In this document: one piece after another, positions 12,201-20,019 of the stretch
Position numbering within the stretch: the first letter of the stretch is position 1
How the letters are laid out: the number at the start of each line of letters is the position of its first letter
Origin: Actinernus sp. WN-2022
Lineage: Eukaryota > Cnidaria > Anthozoa > Actiniaria > Actinernidae
DNA length: 64,000 bases
Reading direction: 5' to 3'
NCBI GenBank assembly: GCA_030867875.1
Contig: JAOWCC010000577.1
Coordinates: 145,878,344-145,942,343, forward strand
Notes under the pieces: model-generated
Seen by the model: the letters and a program-made list of their open reading frames with translations, nothing else
Databases searched by the model: none
What the model was told of the DNA's origin: nothing
Position numbers and translations under genes: made by a program

Positions 12201-15200
12201 TTCATGTGACTCGAATGCTGCTGTGTGATTGGTTAGCACCCTTATGAATTATTAATGTTTTTACAAATAGAATTTAAGGCTTAAATCCATAATTCCTTTC
12301 GGTCTCACATTTTCAGATTTCTTCATACTGCTATGCATCTTTGTCTTCTTTTCCACAGAAAACGACTATCAAACACTAGATGAAATAATCGAAGCCATTC
12401 ACAGGAAAGAAATCACTGGAGCACTGGTTGACGCCTTTGCAGCTGGAGCCAGAAAAGACCTGTTTGAGAACCCTGTTCTTCGCGTGGCTCGAGTAGTGGA
12501 TCATAAGTCAGCTTATGGTGTGGTTACATCCGGGGATGCCATTCAACTGCGGCATTGTTTCTACGACTACCGAAGTGTGCATCGCGTTTCTATCTTCAAT
12601 AGCATCAAGGAGAATGTACAGACTATGAAGGTGTGGAATTTTAGTCCAGGAATTATCAATATGCTCTGTAAATACAAACTGTAGTTTTTCTTGTTTATTT
12701 CTACGGGTATGAATTATACATGTAAATCAGGACGGTGTTGTGAAACCATGTCTTACAAAATGAACTGAAACCGAAATTAGAATAGATAGGATATTGAGGT
12801 TAGTGGTTAAAGTGCCTCTGAACCTTATTTTTTATTTTAGATATCAATTCTACATCAAGTGAATAGTAGAATGGTACAATATATATTGCTTTGCCAATGC
12901 TGTGCCGCTGAGTTAAGGAGGTTTTAATATCCAAAATGCTAATTACATGACGTCAGCGGAGGCATCAATTATTATACAATTATTTCGAGCTTTCCATCGG
13001 TGGGAATATGACTTTGAGCTTTTAATTTTCAAATTGATGTGAAACTAGCTTACATAGCCCTATAGACCCTATGCATAAGTCCTTGTGACTTGCATGTCAA
13101 CGAGGCTGGTAGGTCCTCTGGAATGTTGAAATCGAAGCGCCCAGGGAGATGTGTGAAATGCACTGAACGTATGTTCATTGAAACTGCCCTTAATTTGCTA
13201 TTTCACACATCTCCCTGGGCTATTCCAGAGGACCTACCAGCCTCGTTGACATGCAAGTCACCAGGACTTATAGAAACAATGGCAAAACTTGTAAAATACA
13301 AGGGTAAGGGTGTTATTGAATAGGCATTTTGCAGGAAATAGTCACGTGCTGATATATCACTTCAAACGTGAATGAATAGCTGATTTTGATGAAACCAAGA
13401 ATATTTGATAACAGTCACTGAAATTTGCTCTGTTGCAGGGAAGTAGTAAACCTTTGGCTACTCTGGTATCGACCGGCCTGTTTGATAGCGATTCTAGGCT
13501 CTTTAAAGATTCCCTACAATTCACGTGTACTGCTGCACTTCTATTCGTTATGGCTGGACTTGTCTACGAATATGTGCGACGGTATAGGAGGCGAAAACAA
13601 GTGAATATTGAAGGTAACTACAATGTCAGTATGTTAAAGTGTGTATACGCCCAAGTTTGTTGTCGATTAAAATCAAGTACATATACAAGTATAATACATC
13701 AAGTATATATACAAGTATAATACATCAAGTATATATACAAGTATAATACATCAAGTATATTTAACAATTAGACCCGCAGCCCGAATGGGCTACGAGTCAA
13801 TAGTCCAAGAGGCACAGCCGAATGGACTATTTAACTCGTAGCCCATGAGGCCGAGAGGTCTAATTGTTTTAGTATAAACTAACTAGTCGGACAGTAGGAA
13901 ATAATAGAAAGAAAATAATAGAAGTTGAAAACATGTTATTATTTCGTGAAAATGTGTGCGGTTTTTCTCTACCATGGGCTATTACAAATAGACCTATAGT
14001 AGGGTAGCCAATCAGAATGCAGGATTTGTAATAGTCCATTAGTTGGTTTATACTAAAGTTTAATAGTACCATCTTTCTTGATTTAAGTGTTGCGTCTATG
14101 CTTATAAAGGTTCGAATATGCTAACGACGTGACGTAAAAATGGGAATTTTCTTTCGTTTATTTCTCGTTGTGAATGAAACTATTTTCTGAATTATATAAA
14201 ATATTTGGTAAAATCACTAATATATGCTTTAAATATAGCATATATTTAAAGGGGCTATGTCATGGTACTGCGCATGTATCGAGTAATCGCTCGTTTAGTG
14301 GCTGTTAATTGGATACAAACAGTTAAACCTCCCTCCCTCAATGCTGGATTGAAAGGATTTTCAATATATTCCCTGGAGACTGTTTATATACACAGTTTGT
14401 TAGTCATTTTTGCATATTTGCTTTCATTTTAAGCATCCCACATGGCCGAGAGGTTCGTTAGTTCATATCAAAATCGGTGGAAATATCTTTTTACGGCCCG
14501 GAAAAACGAATGTAAAGTCTTACCGTGACACAGCCCTTTTAAATATAGCATATATATATATATAATCAGTCCGAAACGCACGCTCTGATTGGTCAAGAGC
14601 CGCGTGTTATTAGAGGACACACATGGTGGCGTCATGAGCGCGCGCAACCAATTTATCAACTCGTTTTGATTGCATATTTTAATAGTTTTTAGTTTGCGAT
14701 TACAAATAGATTTCAGTCTGCCGTGCGTCTGTCCTCTTATAATAGATGACGCGGAGAGAACATCAGTTACACCACTCGACTGCGTCTAGTGGCGCACTTC
14801 TTTGTCCTCTTCACGTCGTGACATTATCTGTACATCTATATGAGAGCAGAGACACACGGCAGAATGGAATCTATTTGTTAAATATTCGTAATAAATAAAT
14901 CTCCGGAGTTGTTTTTTTTCTCATTATAAATAAAAATGGCAAAATATTATACTTATACTTTCATGTAGTTTAGAGAACTTTATAAAATATAAAAGCAGTA
15001 GATTGTAATTGGGTTTCCCTAGTTGACATAGACCTTACTTTTGTCACTCAGCGGCCAGGTGCAAAACTAAAAAAATTTATAAACTTCTGTGTAGTTGTAA
15101 TTTTCAACTGTTCACTGCAAAATATATTATCATTCGACAAGAGAGGATGAGGTCAGCGTACGAATCCCCATGCCCCATGATAATTATTTGAAATCGATTT

Positions 15201-16341
15201 TTAGTTTCACAATACGTAGCTATACCCTCGTTAGTTATCCATTGTTTATATCCCCTGGGTCCTCATGCAGAGCATCGTTTTTAACCACTCCTAAGCGTAC
15301 AGCGCCACGTTACGCCAATCAGGTGTCTTTCTTAAAGTAACCAGGCTGTGTCCTGTTAATCTAAAAGTAATTTGGAACAGACCCATGTATGGGAAATTCG
15401 TTCTCTTTCCTCATTCTCTCTTTCATTCGACTCTCTCCCATTCCGAATTCCGATTGGTTGATTCATCTGTAATAGGAGCCATTACTCGGATCGTCCATAT
15501 GTACTATATATGTGAGTTGGCGTATTTACGCCTTGGGCTATTTTTAGATTTTTGTTTTTGCTACGAATAAATGTGTTTCCTAAATGTTTTTTTTTCCACG
15601 AATAAATGTTTTTCTTTGTTCGAAAGAAAATCAATAATGGCGGAGATAATAGCTCGTTCAGTCACATTGCCTACAAAACAATGAAACCTTGTTCTATAAA
15701 TAGCCGGAGGTGTAAATACGCCAACTCAAAGATCTAAGATGGACGCTCCGGGTAATGGGCTCCTGTCTGCAAATAACTCACTGCAAATAATGGTCCGAGC
15801 ATGCGCAGTCGTGATAATTCAATATTTGCTACAAATAACAGTCTGCGCATGCGCACTATTGACCATCGATTTGCAGAGCTGATCGATTTGCAGAGCTGTT
15901 GGTGACTCAATGTTCCAGTTTGAAACTCTGCAGGTATAGTTATATTTTGTCGAATGATAATATTGTTTGTCGCAAACATGGCAGTACTGTGGCAAATGTC
16001 AAATGGCTTGAAAACAGATACAAATATACAAAGCTTGGTATTGTTTCAAATTGAACTGCATTTCAGTCGGGAGCAGTTAGTTTTTTTCACTTTTTTTCTC
16101 GACAGATACGTGTTTAGAACTGATGAACAAGAAAACAATTATAGTGCGGGAAATGAAGACCATGCTGCAAGAGTTCCACACGAAAATGACCAATACCATG
16201 GAGGAGATGATTTCTAAACATAAACAAGAGATAGCAAGGCTACATTGGATAAAATCAAGACCACAAACCTCAGCTTCAAAACCAGCGTCCGTAACACACA
16301 TAGTTCTTGAAAGTTTATCTCTGGAAGATTTAAATATATAA
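1..16341 (+). CDS. Ionotropic glutamate receptor-like channel with K+ selectivity filter (5' partial, spliced)
   Basis: Six exons were joined by splice sites and reading phase: 1-213, 904-998, 2978-3134, 12359-12630, 13439-13613 and 16106-16341 (stop). Seen in order: the end of a first lobe (VESPGIAFVVG), a first membrane helix, a pore with the filter TTVGYGD split by the second intron, a second helix, a second lobe with the motif GALVD, a third helix followed by basic residues (YRRRK), and a coiled-coil tail. This M1-pore-M2-S2-M3 order is that of ionotropic glutamate receptors, whose GALVD-type acid contacts the ligand amino group. A potassium filter in this fold is known from bacterial GluR0 and a bdelloid rotifer receptor. 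Inference: a ligand-gated, potassium-selective plasma-membrane channel. The 5' part is outside the window, and the exon opening the second lobe was not found between 3135 and 12358, so the gene may be intact with one exon missed, or broken. Confidence 0.72.
635..791. mobile_element. hAT-type MITE (intronic)
   Basis: The left end (CACTGTCGGATCCAGGGG) and right end (CCTGGATCCGCCCCTG) are imperfect inverted repeats, with G/C runs facing inward. Ends of the CAGGGGCGGATCCAGG type are common in animal hAT elements. No coding capacity, and no clear 8-bp target duplication was found. Confidence 0.5.
904..998 (+). CDS. Exon: pore helix and first half of the K+ filter
   Basis: The acceptor is CTACCTCTAG| and the donor is |GTAAGG. 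The exon encodes FPPSFLGGIWEGIWWSFVSMT-TVG, the pore helix leading into the filter. The last codon (Gly) is split two bases to one by the intron. This is the pore-helix-to-filter arrangement of potassium channels. Confidence 0.75.
1391..1791 (+). mobile_element. LINE 3' end fragment, CR1/L2-like
   Basis: A short frame ending at 1562 reads SLFNSLPMDIKNN...FKRKLKQIFLEQQN, matching the C-terminal end of the LINE reverse transcriptase at 3490-4125 in style. It is followed by an untranslated region and the tail AATAAAGTTTATTATTATTATT, a microsatellite tail typical of CR1/L2 elements. It sits in an intron of the channel gene. Confidence 0.6.
1792..2977. other. Intron sequence without recognised gene
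   Basis: AT-rich intron with no coding frame of note. It contains a CRE-like TGACGTCA at about 2633, and a near-repeat of the same context (TGACATCACAAGATGAATC) about 70 bases later. Confidence 0.5.
2978..3134 (+). CDS. Exon: second half of the K+ filter (YGD) and second helix (M2)
   Basis: The acceptor is TTGTCTTAG|. The first base completes the split glycine codon, followed by YGDRAPLGG, a long hydrophobic helix (about 25 residues, VCWTLTGIVIVSLTTGVL) and a polar end (MKSEARIYGSQ). The donor CAG|GTAATG is in phase 0. Joined to the previous exon it gives TTVGYGD, the canonical potassium filter. Confidence 0.78.
3262..5214 (-). mobile_element. LINE (CR1/L2/jockey-like) reverse transcriptase, frameshifted
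   Basis: Three overlapping minus-strand frames (5214-4249, 4327-4079, 4125-3490) form one reverse transcriptase and its C-terminal region. Visible in order: ISRVTPIYKSG, NYRPISTL, FGFRKGHSTEQAI, LDFSKAFDTVNH, CGVPQGSTLGPLL, FADDTNVF (the catalytic FADD box), then LGVYIDEHLNWEHQI. At least two frameshifts break it. The 3' end carries a (TTTCAAG)n tail at 3262-3286, a CR1/L2-type feature. No endonuclease domain is present, so it is 5' truncated. It lies antisense in the large intron of the channel gene. Confidence 0.82.
5372..5553. mobile_element. MITE family A, copy 1
   Basis: Inverted ends of about 25 bp (TGTCACAGCGTTTTCACAAG against CTTGTGAAAACGCTGTGACA). Related copies lie at 31580-31785 and 51858-52074 with the same ends, and all three are followed by the same downstream unit. 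No coding capacity. Confidence 0.75.
5561..5855 (+). repeat. 36-bp tandem array, 8 copies
   Basis: The unit begins AGTATGCGGGATGGACGCTC and repeats every 36 bases, with starts at 5561, 5597, 5633, 5669, 5705, 5741, 5777 and 5813. The last copies carry substitutions. Because 36 is divisible by 3, two plus-strand frames stay open across it, which explains the apparent short proteins; I do not regard them as genes. The same unit occurs once beside each of the other two family A MITEs (about 31795 and 52085). Confidence 0.93.
6080..7185. mobile_element. Harbinger-like foldback element
   Basis: Inverted ends (GGGACCGTCATTTTTTATGA against TCATAAAAAATGAATGGTCCC), each followed inward by a long G or C run, flanked by TAA on both sides. 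A 3-bp TAA duplication fits PIF/Harbinger elements. The interior has no transposase and contains the tight hairpin at 6856-6943. Confidence 0.6.
6856..6943. repeat. Near-perfect 40-bp-arm hairpin
   Basis: The left arm begins TAACCTGAGTATCAGTCCCT and the right arm ends AGGGACTTATACTCAGGTTA. The arms are separated by only a few bases of A/G-rich loop. It lies inside the larger foldback 6080-7185. Confidence 0.75.
7187..7350 (+). mobile_element. SINE-like tRNA-derived repeat
   Basis: It has a degenerate tRNA-like head (GTGGTGCAGTGGTTACCGCA, an A-box-like stretch, then ATCGATTTCAGATC in B-box position) and a body with CCGGTTTTCCTCTCTCC and CATTCCAATTCGA. The class call rests on the promoter-like head. 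It abuts the right end of the Harbinger-like element. Confidence 0.45.
7425..8690 (-). mobile_element. LINE (L2/CR1-like) fragment with YADD box
   Basis: The minus-strand frame 8635-8216 encodes a reverse transcriptase piece with GSYL-type spacing and the catalytic YADDTQVY, then FNKLKLNTDKTEV. Frame 8001-7795 continues with the C-terminal region (HITPILEQLHWLPV), and a third frame down to about 7628 gives APTLWNRLPIALRK, the usual end of these proteins. Frame breaks and a missing 5' end show a dead copy. The GVSESSVLGP stretch has lost the usual VPQGS. Confidence 0.78.
8979..9271. mobile_element. Composite hairpin element, copy 1
   Basis: The first half (8979-9080) is a long imperfect hairpin: it opens CAATTAGACCCGCAGCCCG and closes with GAGAGGTCTAATTG, with an inner pair AATAGTCCA...TGGACTATT. 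The second half (to 9271) has its own inverted ends TTTAGTATAAACTAACTAGT and ACTAGTTGGTTTATACTAAA. A second copy is at 13765-14057. No coding capacity. Confidence 0.78.
9722..10914 (+). repeat. 45-bp minisatellite, block 1
   Basis: About 26 tandem units of roughly 45 bases built on GCTAATGAACCATAACAATAG. Two variants alternate: one with ATTACGGCATTGGATGC and one with ATTAGCATTGGACGCTAATT. Because the unit is divisible by 3 and lacks stops in some frames, open frames run on both strands; these are repeat artefacts. It lies in the large intron of the channel gene. Confidence 0.93.
10436..11087 (+). repeat. Segmental duplication, first copy
   Basis: This segment (end of the minisatellite plus about 170 unique bases that include GGTTCGACATGGTTGAACGA) recurs almost exactly at about 11286-11936, about 850 bases downstream. 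The two copies differ by a few indels in the minisatellite part. An inverted fragment of another origin lies between them. Confidence 0.85.
11088..11282 (-). repeat. Inverted copy of the end of channel exon 4 and its donor site
   Basis: These 195 bases are the reverse complement of 12619-12813. That source covers the last 12 bases of the S2 exon, its splice donor and following intron. Short microhomology (ACT-type and CTG/TGA-type) is seen at both junctions. It lies exactly between the two copies of the segmental duplication. Confidence 0.88.
11281..11936 (+). repeat. Segmental duplication, second copy (with minisatellite block 2)
   Basis: Second copy of 10436-11087, containing about ten 45-bp units and the duplicated unique tail. 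From 11937 the sequence continues into the ancestral flank (GGGATAGGGGAAGTCAGTG), showing that this copy has the original right-hand neighbour. Confidence 0.85.
12359..12630 (+). CDS. Exon: most of ligand-binding lobe 2 (S2)
   Basis: The acceptor is TTCCACAG|. The first two bases finish a split codon (NAA), then NDYQTLDEIIEAI and ITGALVDAFAAG. GALVD is the position at which iGluR-like and bacterial solute-binding lobes carry an acidic ligand contact. The donor is taken as ATGAAG|GTGTGG in phase 0. The frame needs one leftover base from the previous exon, but exon 2978-3134 ends in phase 0, so at least one exon of length 3n+1 is missing between them. Confidence 0.68.
13076..13270. repeat. Foldback with about 48-bp arms in the channel intron
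   Basis: The arms (TGACTTGCATGTCAACGAGG on the left, CCTCGTTGACATGCAAGTCA on the right) pair over about 48 bases. A second inner pair (CCCAGGGAGATGTGTGAAAT with its complement) follows. It sits between the S2 and M3 exons. Likely a MITE, or possibly a structured intron element. Confidence 0.8.
13439..13613 (+). CDS. Exon: end of lobe 2 and third helix (M3)
   Basis: The acceptor is TGTTGCAG|. The exon encodes GSSKPLATLVSTGLFDSDSR, a hydrophobic helix (about residues 27-46 of the exon, TAALLFVMAGLVYEYV) and RRYRRRK. The STGLFD...SRLF stretch before a final helix is the usual layout before M3 in glutamate receptors. The donor GAAG|GTAACT leaves one base, matching the next exon. Confidence 0.7.
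13673..13760 (+). repeat. About 28-bp tandem repeat, 3 copies
   Basis: The unit TATACAAGTATAATACATCA followed by AGTATA recurs three times with little change, directly before the second composite hairpin element. Confidence 0.8.
13765..14057. mobile_element. Composite hairpin element, copy 2
   Basis: Same architecture and sequence as 8979-9271: a long imperfect hairpin starting CAATTAGACCCGCAGCC, then a segment with inverted TTTAGTATAAAC ends. The two copies are close enough to suggest fairly recent spread. Confidence 0.78.
14250..14538. mobile_element. TTAA-flanked MITE (Kolobok-like)
   Basis: Inverted ends AGGGGCTATGTCATGG and CCGTGACACAGCCCT, each flanked by TTAA and beyond that by the shared sequence TAAATATAGCATATAT. 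TTAA target duplications fit Kolobok or piggyBac superfamilies, and the G-rich ends favour Kolobok. A related end occurs at about 19044-19067 (CATGACATAGCCCC). Confidence 0.6.
14560..15513. other. Intron stretch without recognised gene
   Basis: AT-rich intron sequence of the channel gene between the TTAA MITE and the next foldback. I see no convincing exon, RNA gene or repeat here. Confidence 0.4.
15514..15727. mobile_element. MITE with GAGTTGGCGTATTTACG ends
   Basis: Inverted ends GAGTTGGCGTATTTACGCC and GTAAATACGCCAACTC, followed inward by GGGCTATTTTTAG against CTATAAATAGCC. No coding capacity. Confidence 0.65.
16106..16341 (+). CDS. Terminal exon: cytoplasmic coiled-coil tail
   Basis: A long T-rich tract precedes the acceptor TCTCGACAG|. 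The two first bases complete the codon left open by the previous exon (g+at), and the frame runs 78 codons to a TAA at 16339-16341. The protein has heptad-like hydrophobic spacing (MKTMLQEFHTKMTNTMEEMI) and ends SLSLEDLNI. Inference: an intracellular coiled coil for assembly or scaffolding. Confidence 0.62.
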
Positions 16342-17560
16342 TGATTTCAACATTAAGAAAAACCTAATATTAAATTTAAAAGCCAAGTACGCAGATAATT
16401 AAGACGTCCTTCGAACTCATGTTAGCAGCGCTAGTGAGATGGTTTGATGCAGTAGTGCATTTAAAGTATTGCGCCACAATTTTGTGGTGAAGTATAATGC
16501 CCGATAGTTGGCGAGGGGTGCAGCTCCGAGTCAACTACCAAAGTCGATAGCAACCAAGAGCGAGAAGTCTAATTGTTTTAGCATAACCAAGCCACCGTTC
16601 TATCGACTTAGCCATAGAGAAAACTGTGCTCATTATATCTGCAGCGCGCACGGTCGACTATAGATCGATTAGACGGCGCTTGGCTAGGTCGAATTAAATT
16701 CCAGTGTGAAGCAGTCTCTAAAGAACGTTACCAAGGGTTATGCTAAACTCTATTGAAACAGAGAAAGTTAAGCGCGCGCATGAGCTAGTTAGGAGAATTT
16801 ACATTTTGATGCCCAAATAAAACGAGCATTTTTCCGTGTCTTCCGTATTTTATAAAGGAAGTATAAAACAGTTTTCCTTTTTGCTCTGATGAAGGGCTAG
16901 CGCTCGAAACGTCAGCTGCTACTCGCTCCCCACGGCGGTTACCATAGTACCTTAATCGACTTTTTGTTGATCATAATGAGCAGAGGAGACACTCATTGCC
17001 ATTTCTCGTTCTCTCAAACCTCCACTCGTGTTTCTATTTCACAGAAAAATGTTTTATATTTCTTAACTGGAAAAGGTGCGCTCCAAGTACGAAGTACAAC
17101 TTATGGCCTACGCGTTTTTGAGAATATTTTTAATGTTCGCTAAAATAGTCGATTTAGCTTGCTAAATTAAAAATGTTTTTGTCTGTTATTTGGTAGATTT
17201 AAGAGCACTTTCCTAAAATATCCATCCTTAAACATTTCTAACACGATCTAGATGCAAAATATAGAAATCTAAAACAGCAAATACAGCAAAACGTGGAACA
17301 CAAACTTGACACCAAGTTGATCAGTATACAAGAGCTATAGATGGTAAGGCCATTCAACGCCGTCTCTTTGACTCCTCTTGGTCTATTGAGGAATGTATGG
17401 TTTCATACGACTCTGTAAAGTTGCCGTAGAGGACGAGAACGGCAGAGAAATCTGACCAAACTTCATGAGAGATTATAACAAATTAAACGTCCGTATGCAA
17501 ACGCGACACATGACGAATCGACGAAGAACCATGCTGGGATAACAATTGACGATATTACAG
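16342..17560. other. 3' flank of the channel gene, no gene recognised
   Basis: It holds the hammerhead-like motif (16886-16913), a fragment of the composite hairpin family near 16565 (AGTCTAATTGTTTTAG), and otherwise sequence in which I see no gene. Confidence 0.45.
16886..16913 (+). ncRNA. Hammerhead ribozyme-like core, Penelope-type
   Basis: CTGATGA (16886-16892) is followed by a 4-bp stem with a UAGC loop (GGGC/GCTC), then GAAAC (16906-16910) and GTC. Short GCU/AGC flanks can form stem I. CUGAUGA, GAAA and GUH are the hammerhead core. Stem III is almost absent, so activity would need dimerisation or is lost. Hammerhead motifs are known in Penelope-like elements, and a related copy sits at the 3' end of such an element at 56205-56240. 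Confidence 0.45.
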
Positions 17561-17570
17561 CTATACTGGG

Positions 17571-17765
17571 GTGGGGCTAGGGGGTAAAAGGGGATTCGAT
17601 AGAACCCTCTTTCTCTCCCCATTTCTTATTAAGAAAAACAAAGAAGTTGCCATGATCGAACCCCTTTTCTCTCCTCCCTTTCTTATGAAGAAAAACAAAG
17701 GCATTGCCACGATCGAAACACCATTCAAACCCTCCTCAGAGAATACTGGATCCGCTCCAGAGCAG
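17571..17765 (+). repeat. Two-fold diverged tandem repeat, about 60 bp
   Basis: Two successive units contain TTTCTTAT(T/G)AAGAAAAACAAAG followed by (G/A)TTGCCA(T/C)GATCGAA. Short frames on both strands across it are repeat artefacts. Class unknown. Confidence 0.55.
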
Positions 17766-18370
17766 CAGTGAATGTACAAAATAACTGATGCCCCAAGTGA
17801 CGCCTTCCATGCTTTATAACTCTTCATTTCAAAGATAAATCCAAAACATCCACCTTCTTGCAATAGGTTTTGAAGGCGGAAAGAACTGATGAGCACTAAA
17901 TGCTGCCGTATGAAGACAGACAATAATGCTGACGCGAGGCGCGCGCGCGACCGCAAAAAGTTTGTTGTAAAAATTCGAAGTCGTGTACATTTTCCAGTCT
18001 GCTGTTGTAAAAACAAATCGAAAAGACACCGTGAAATCACAGCTATTTTGACCATTATATGACGAAAACCTGATGACGTAGAGTAATCGCAGATTTATAG
18101 TTTTTATTATAATATTTGTATATACGGCTCTCGTGGAAACCAGGATTGTTTTATATATATATATATATTATATGCCTGATGAGTATCCGTATTCAAATAA
18201 AGATTCATTCAATAATATGACAGACAAAAATTACTCATTATGTGTCCTTTTCGGCTCAAATTCACAGGTTTCTCGTGCCTGGCGAACTGTTTTCACAATC
18301 GCTGAATCGGATTGATTCATGACCATGTGACGAGTTGATGACGTATGACTGTGCGAGTTAGGAGAATTAC

Positions 18371-18620
18371 AATACAATACAATATTCTTTATTTACAGAG
18401 GGAAGACACATTAACCTTACATAGTTATCTAACGATTTGTCCTTGGTTGTACAAATTAATGTTATTGCACCAGCTGTGTATAACTAAATACAAGTCTTTG
18501 TACAGGATTTGTTGAAAGAAATAGTACTGTTCTATGAAAAACGTAAGTGACGTAACGCGCGTGGTGAAAAACGTCACGATAGCGAGGCTGTGTACAGCAT
18601 TTGGTGACAAACTACTCGAG
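18371..18620 (-). mobile_element. Possible LINE 3' UTR fragment
   Basis: On the minus strand the segment ends CTGTAAATAAAGAATATTG followed by a (TATTG)n tail (18371-18392). This matches the short-repeat tails of the CR1/L2-like elements elsewhere in the window. No protein similarity is visible. Confidence 0.35.
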
Positions 18621-18629
18621 CTTTCCGAG

Positions 18630-19402
18630 AACTTCCGGCTCTAACAGTTTGCATTCTAAAACACATGGGCTAGGATACCTATGCGGCGAATTAGGGGATG
18701 TTTTGTTCAACTATTTCGTAGCTCCTTTGATTTGATTCATGGGACCGTCGTATGGCGCTGTTGTTGTGCTAGCCGAGGTGGCAGTCTGTATTTCAATATA
18801 TTTATATAGAATTTGCGCTATATAAGTGAATTATTTTATGCATTGAAATTCTGCGATTCCCGCACTCATGTGGGATGGTTAAAATAAAACGAAGCAAATA
18901 TGCAATAAATGTCTCTCAAACTGTGAATAGCCATAGCCTTCAAGTCAATATTGCGTATCACTTCAATCAAACATTGAGGCAGTCTTCAACTGTTTGTAGC
19001 CAATTAACAGCCACCAGTGGAACATGGATTCCAGACATGCGCAGTACCATGACATAGCCCCTATACTTAATAGACAATGTTCACTTGTATTACTAGATGC
19101 TATTTTCACGATACAAAAGTCAACGCTGTATTGCTTCATTTACAAAGAAATAATCAGTTTGTTGGTTGTTGTGTATTAACTTGATTTTCCGTTAAACTAA
19201 ACTGATTATTGTTAATATAGTGTTCATACCACGTTTGGTGAATGCGATTGTTATTAATACAATTGTTAATAATAGTTATTATCAAAACGAAGCAAAAACA
19301 AAGGAAATTACTTCAGCTCGAATTTGTAAATCCAATAAAGCACGGCCACTCATTCTGTATGTACTAGATAAAGATTAGGACAAACAACTGTAAACATTTT
19401 AA
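18630..19402. other. Gene-free stretch with one half of a TTAA MITE
   Basis: The segment near 18990-19067 is the inverted counterpart of the left part of the MITE at 14250 (shared TGGCTGTTAATTGG and ATGACATAGCCCC). The remainder is AT-rich and unrecognised. Near 19320 a stretch (TTTGTAAATCCAATAAAG) resembles the 3' flank of the plus-strand GPCR genes. Confidence 0.4.
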
Positions 19403-19960
19403 AGTCAAGTCAATCTTTATTTACCATATATAATATATATTTTACACACAAAATAAAATAAAATGAAATATATAATACAGTATTATTATTTGTTTGTATC
19501 TTTTGTCTATATCGATTTGTAGATCTATGTGGAATATGTTATATTATCTATATAGTATGTATATATGGAAGGTGTTCAGTGAGAAAAACTCCAAGGAGCT
19601 TTTACAAGCACTGACAACCATGGGCGGCAAAAGTTTATAATTGGTTAAACAGCACTGCGAGTAGAAGTACATTGGTACAGCAAAAAAACATAGATTATGA
19701 ACAAAAACAAACAAACAAATAGTCAATAATTAGAATTATTGATTGAGAGTACACGATTAGAAATTAAGTAGAGAAGATCTTCTCAGCCGGGTTGGATCTG
19801 GCAGTCTAAGTTAGATTAAACGGGTATAAACCATTTAGACTCCGTGGAAAACCTGGTAGACGACGGTCTAGAGCGTTCCTTCCACTTCTAATCAATGCGA
19901 GGGGCATGTCAAAGAACCTGTTGCGCTATTTCGTGAAAGTGAAGGGGGTCTCCCGGTACA
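19403..19960 (-). mobile_element. Possible LINE 3' region
   Basis: On the minus strand the segment ends GGTAAATAAAGATTGACTTGACTTT, a tail like those of the LINE fragments here (quoted in two parts: GGTAAATAAAGATT and GACTTGACTTT). No convincing reverse transcriptase frame remains. Confidence 0.3.
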
Positions 19961-20019
19961 ATAGCCTGGTCAGTATTCTGGAGGAACTAACAAACACTCA
20001 CGACTGTAAACTGCACGGA

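Larger units (their letters stand above)
11015..12260. repeat. Dispersed repeat with ACTGATGTTTTAT motifs
   Basis: The segment including TTTTACCTTGATATTTCACC, several ACATCAGTG / CACTGATGTTTTAT motifs and TATTCATGTGACTCGAATGC recurs in diverged form at 20020-20345. Parts recur downstream of the two plus-strand GPCR genes (about 30180-30300 and 49490-49620). Class unknown; no coding frame. Confidence 0.6.

Noticed and set aside
17561..18055. 164-aa minus-strand frame as a gene
   Set aside because: It overlaps a two-fold tandem repeat, has low-complexity ends and no recognisable domain.
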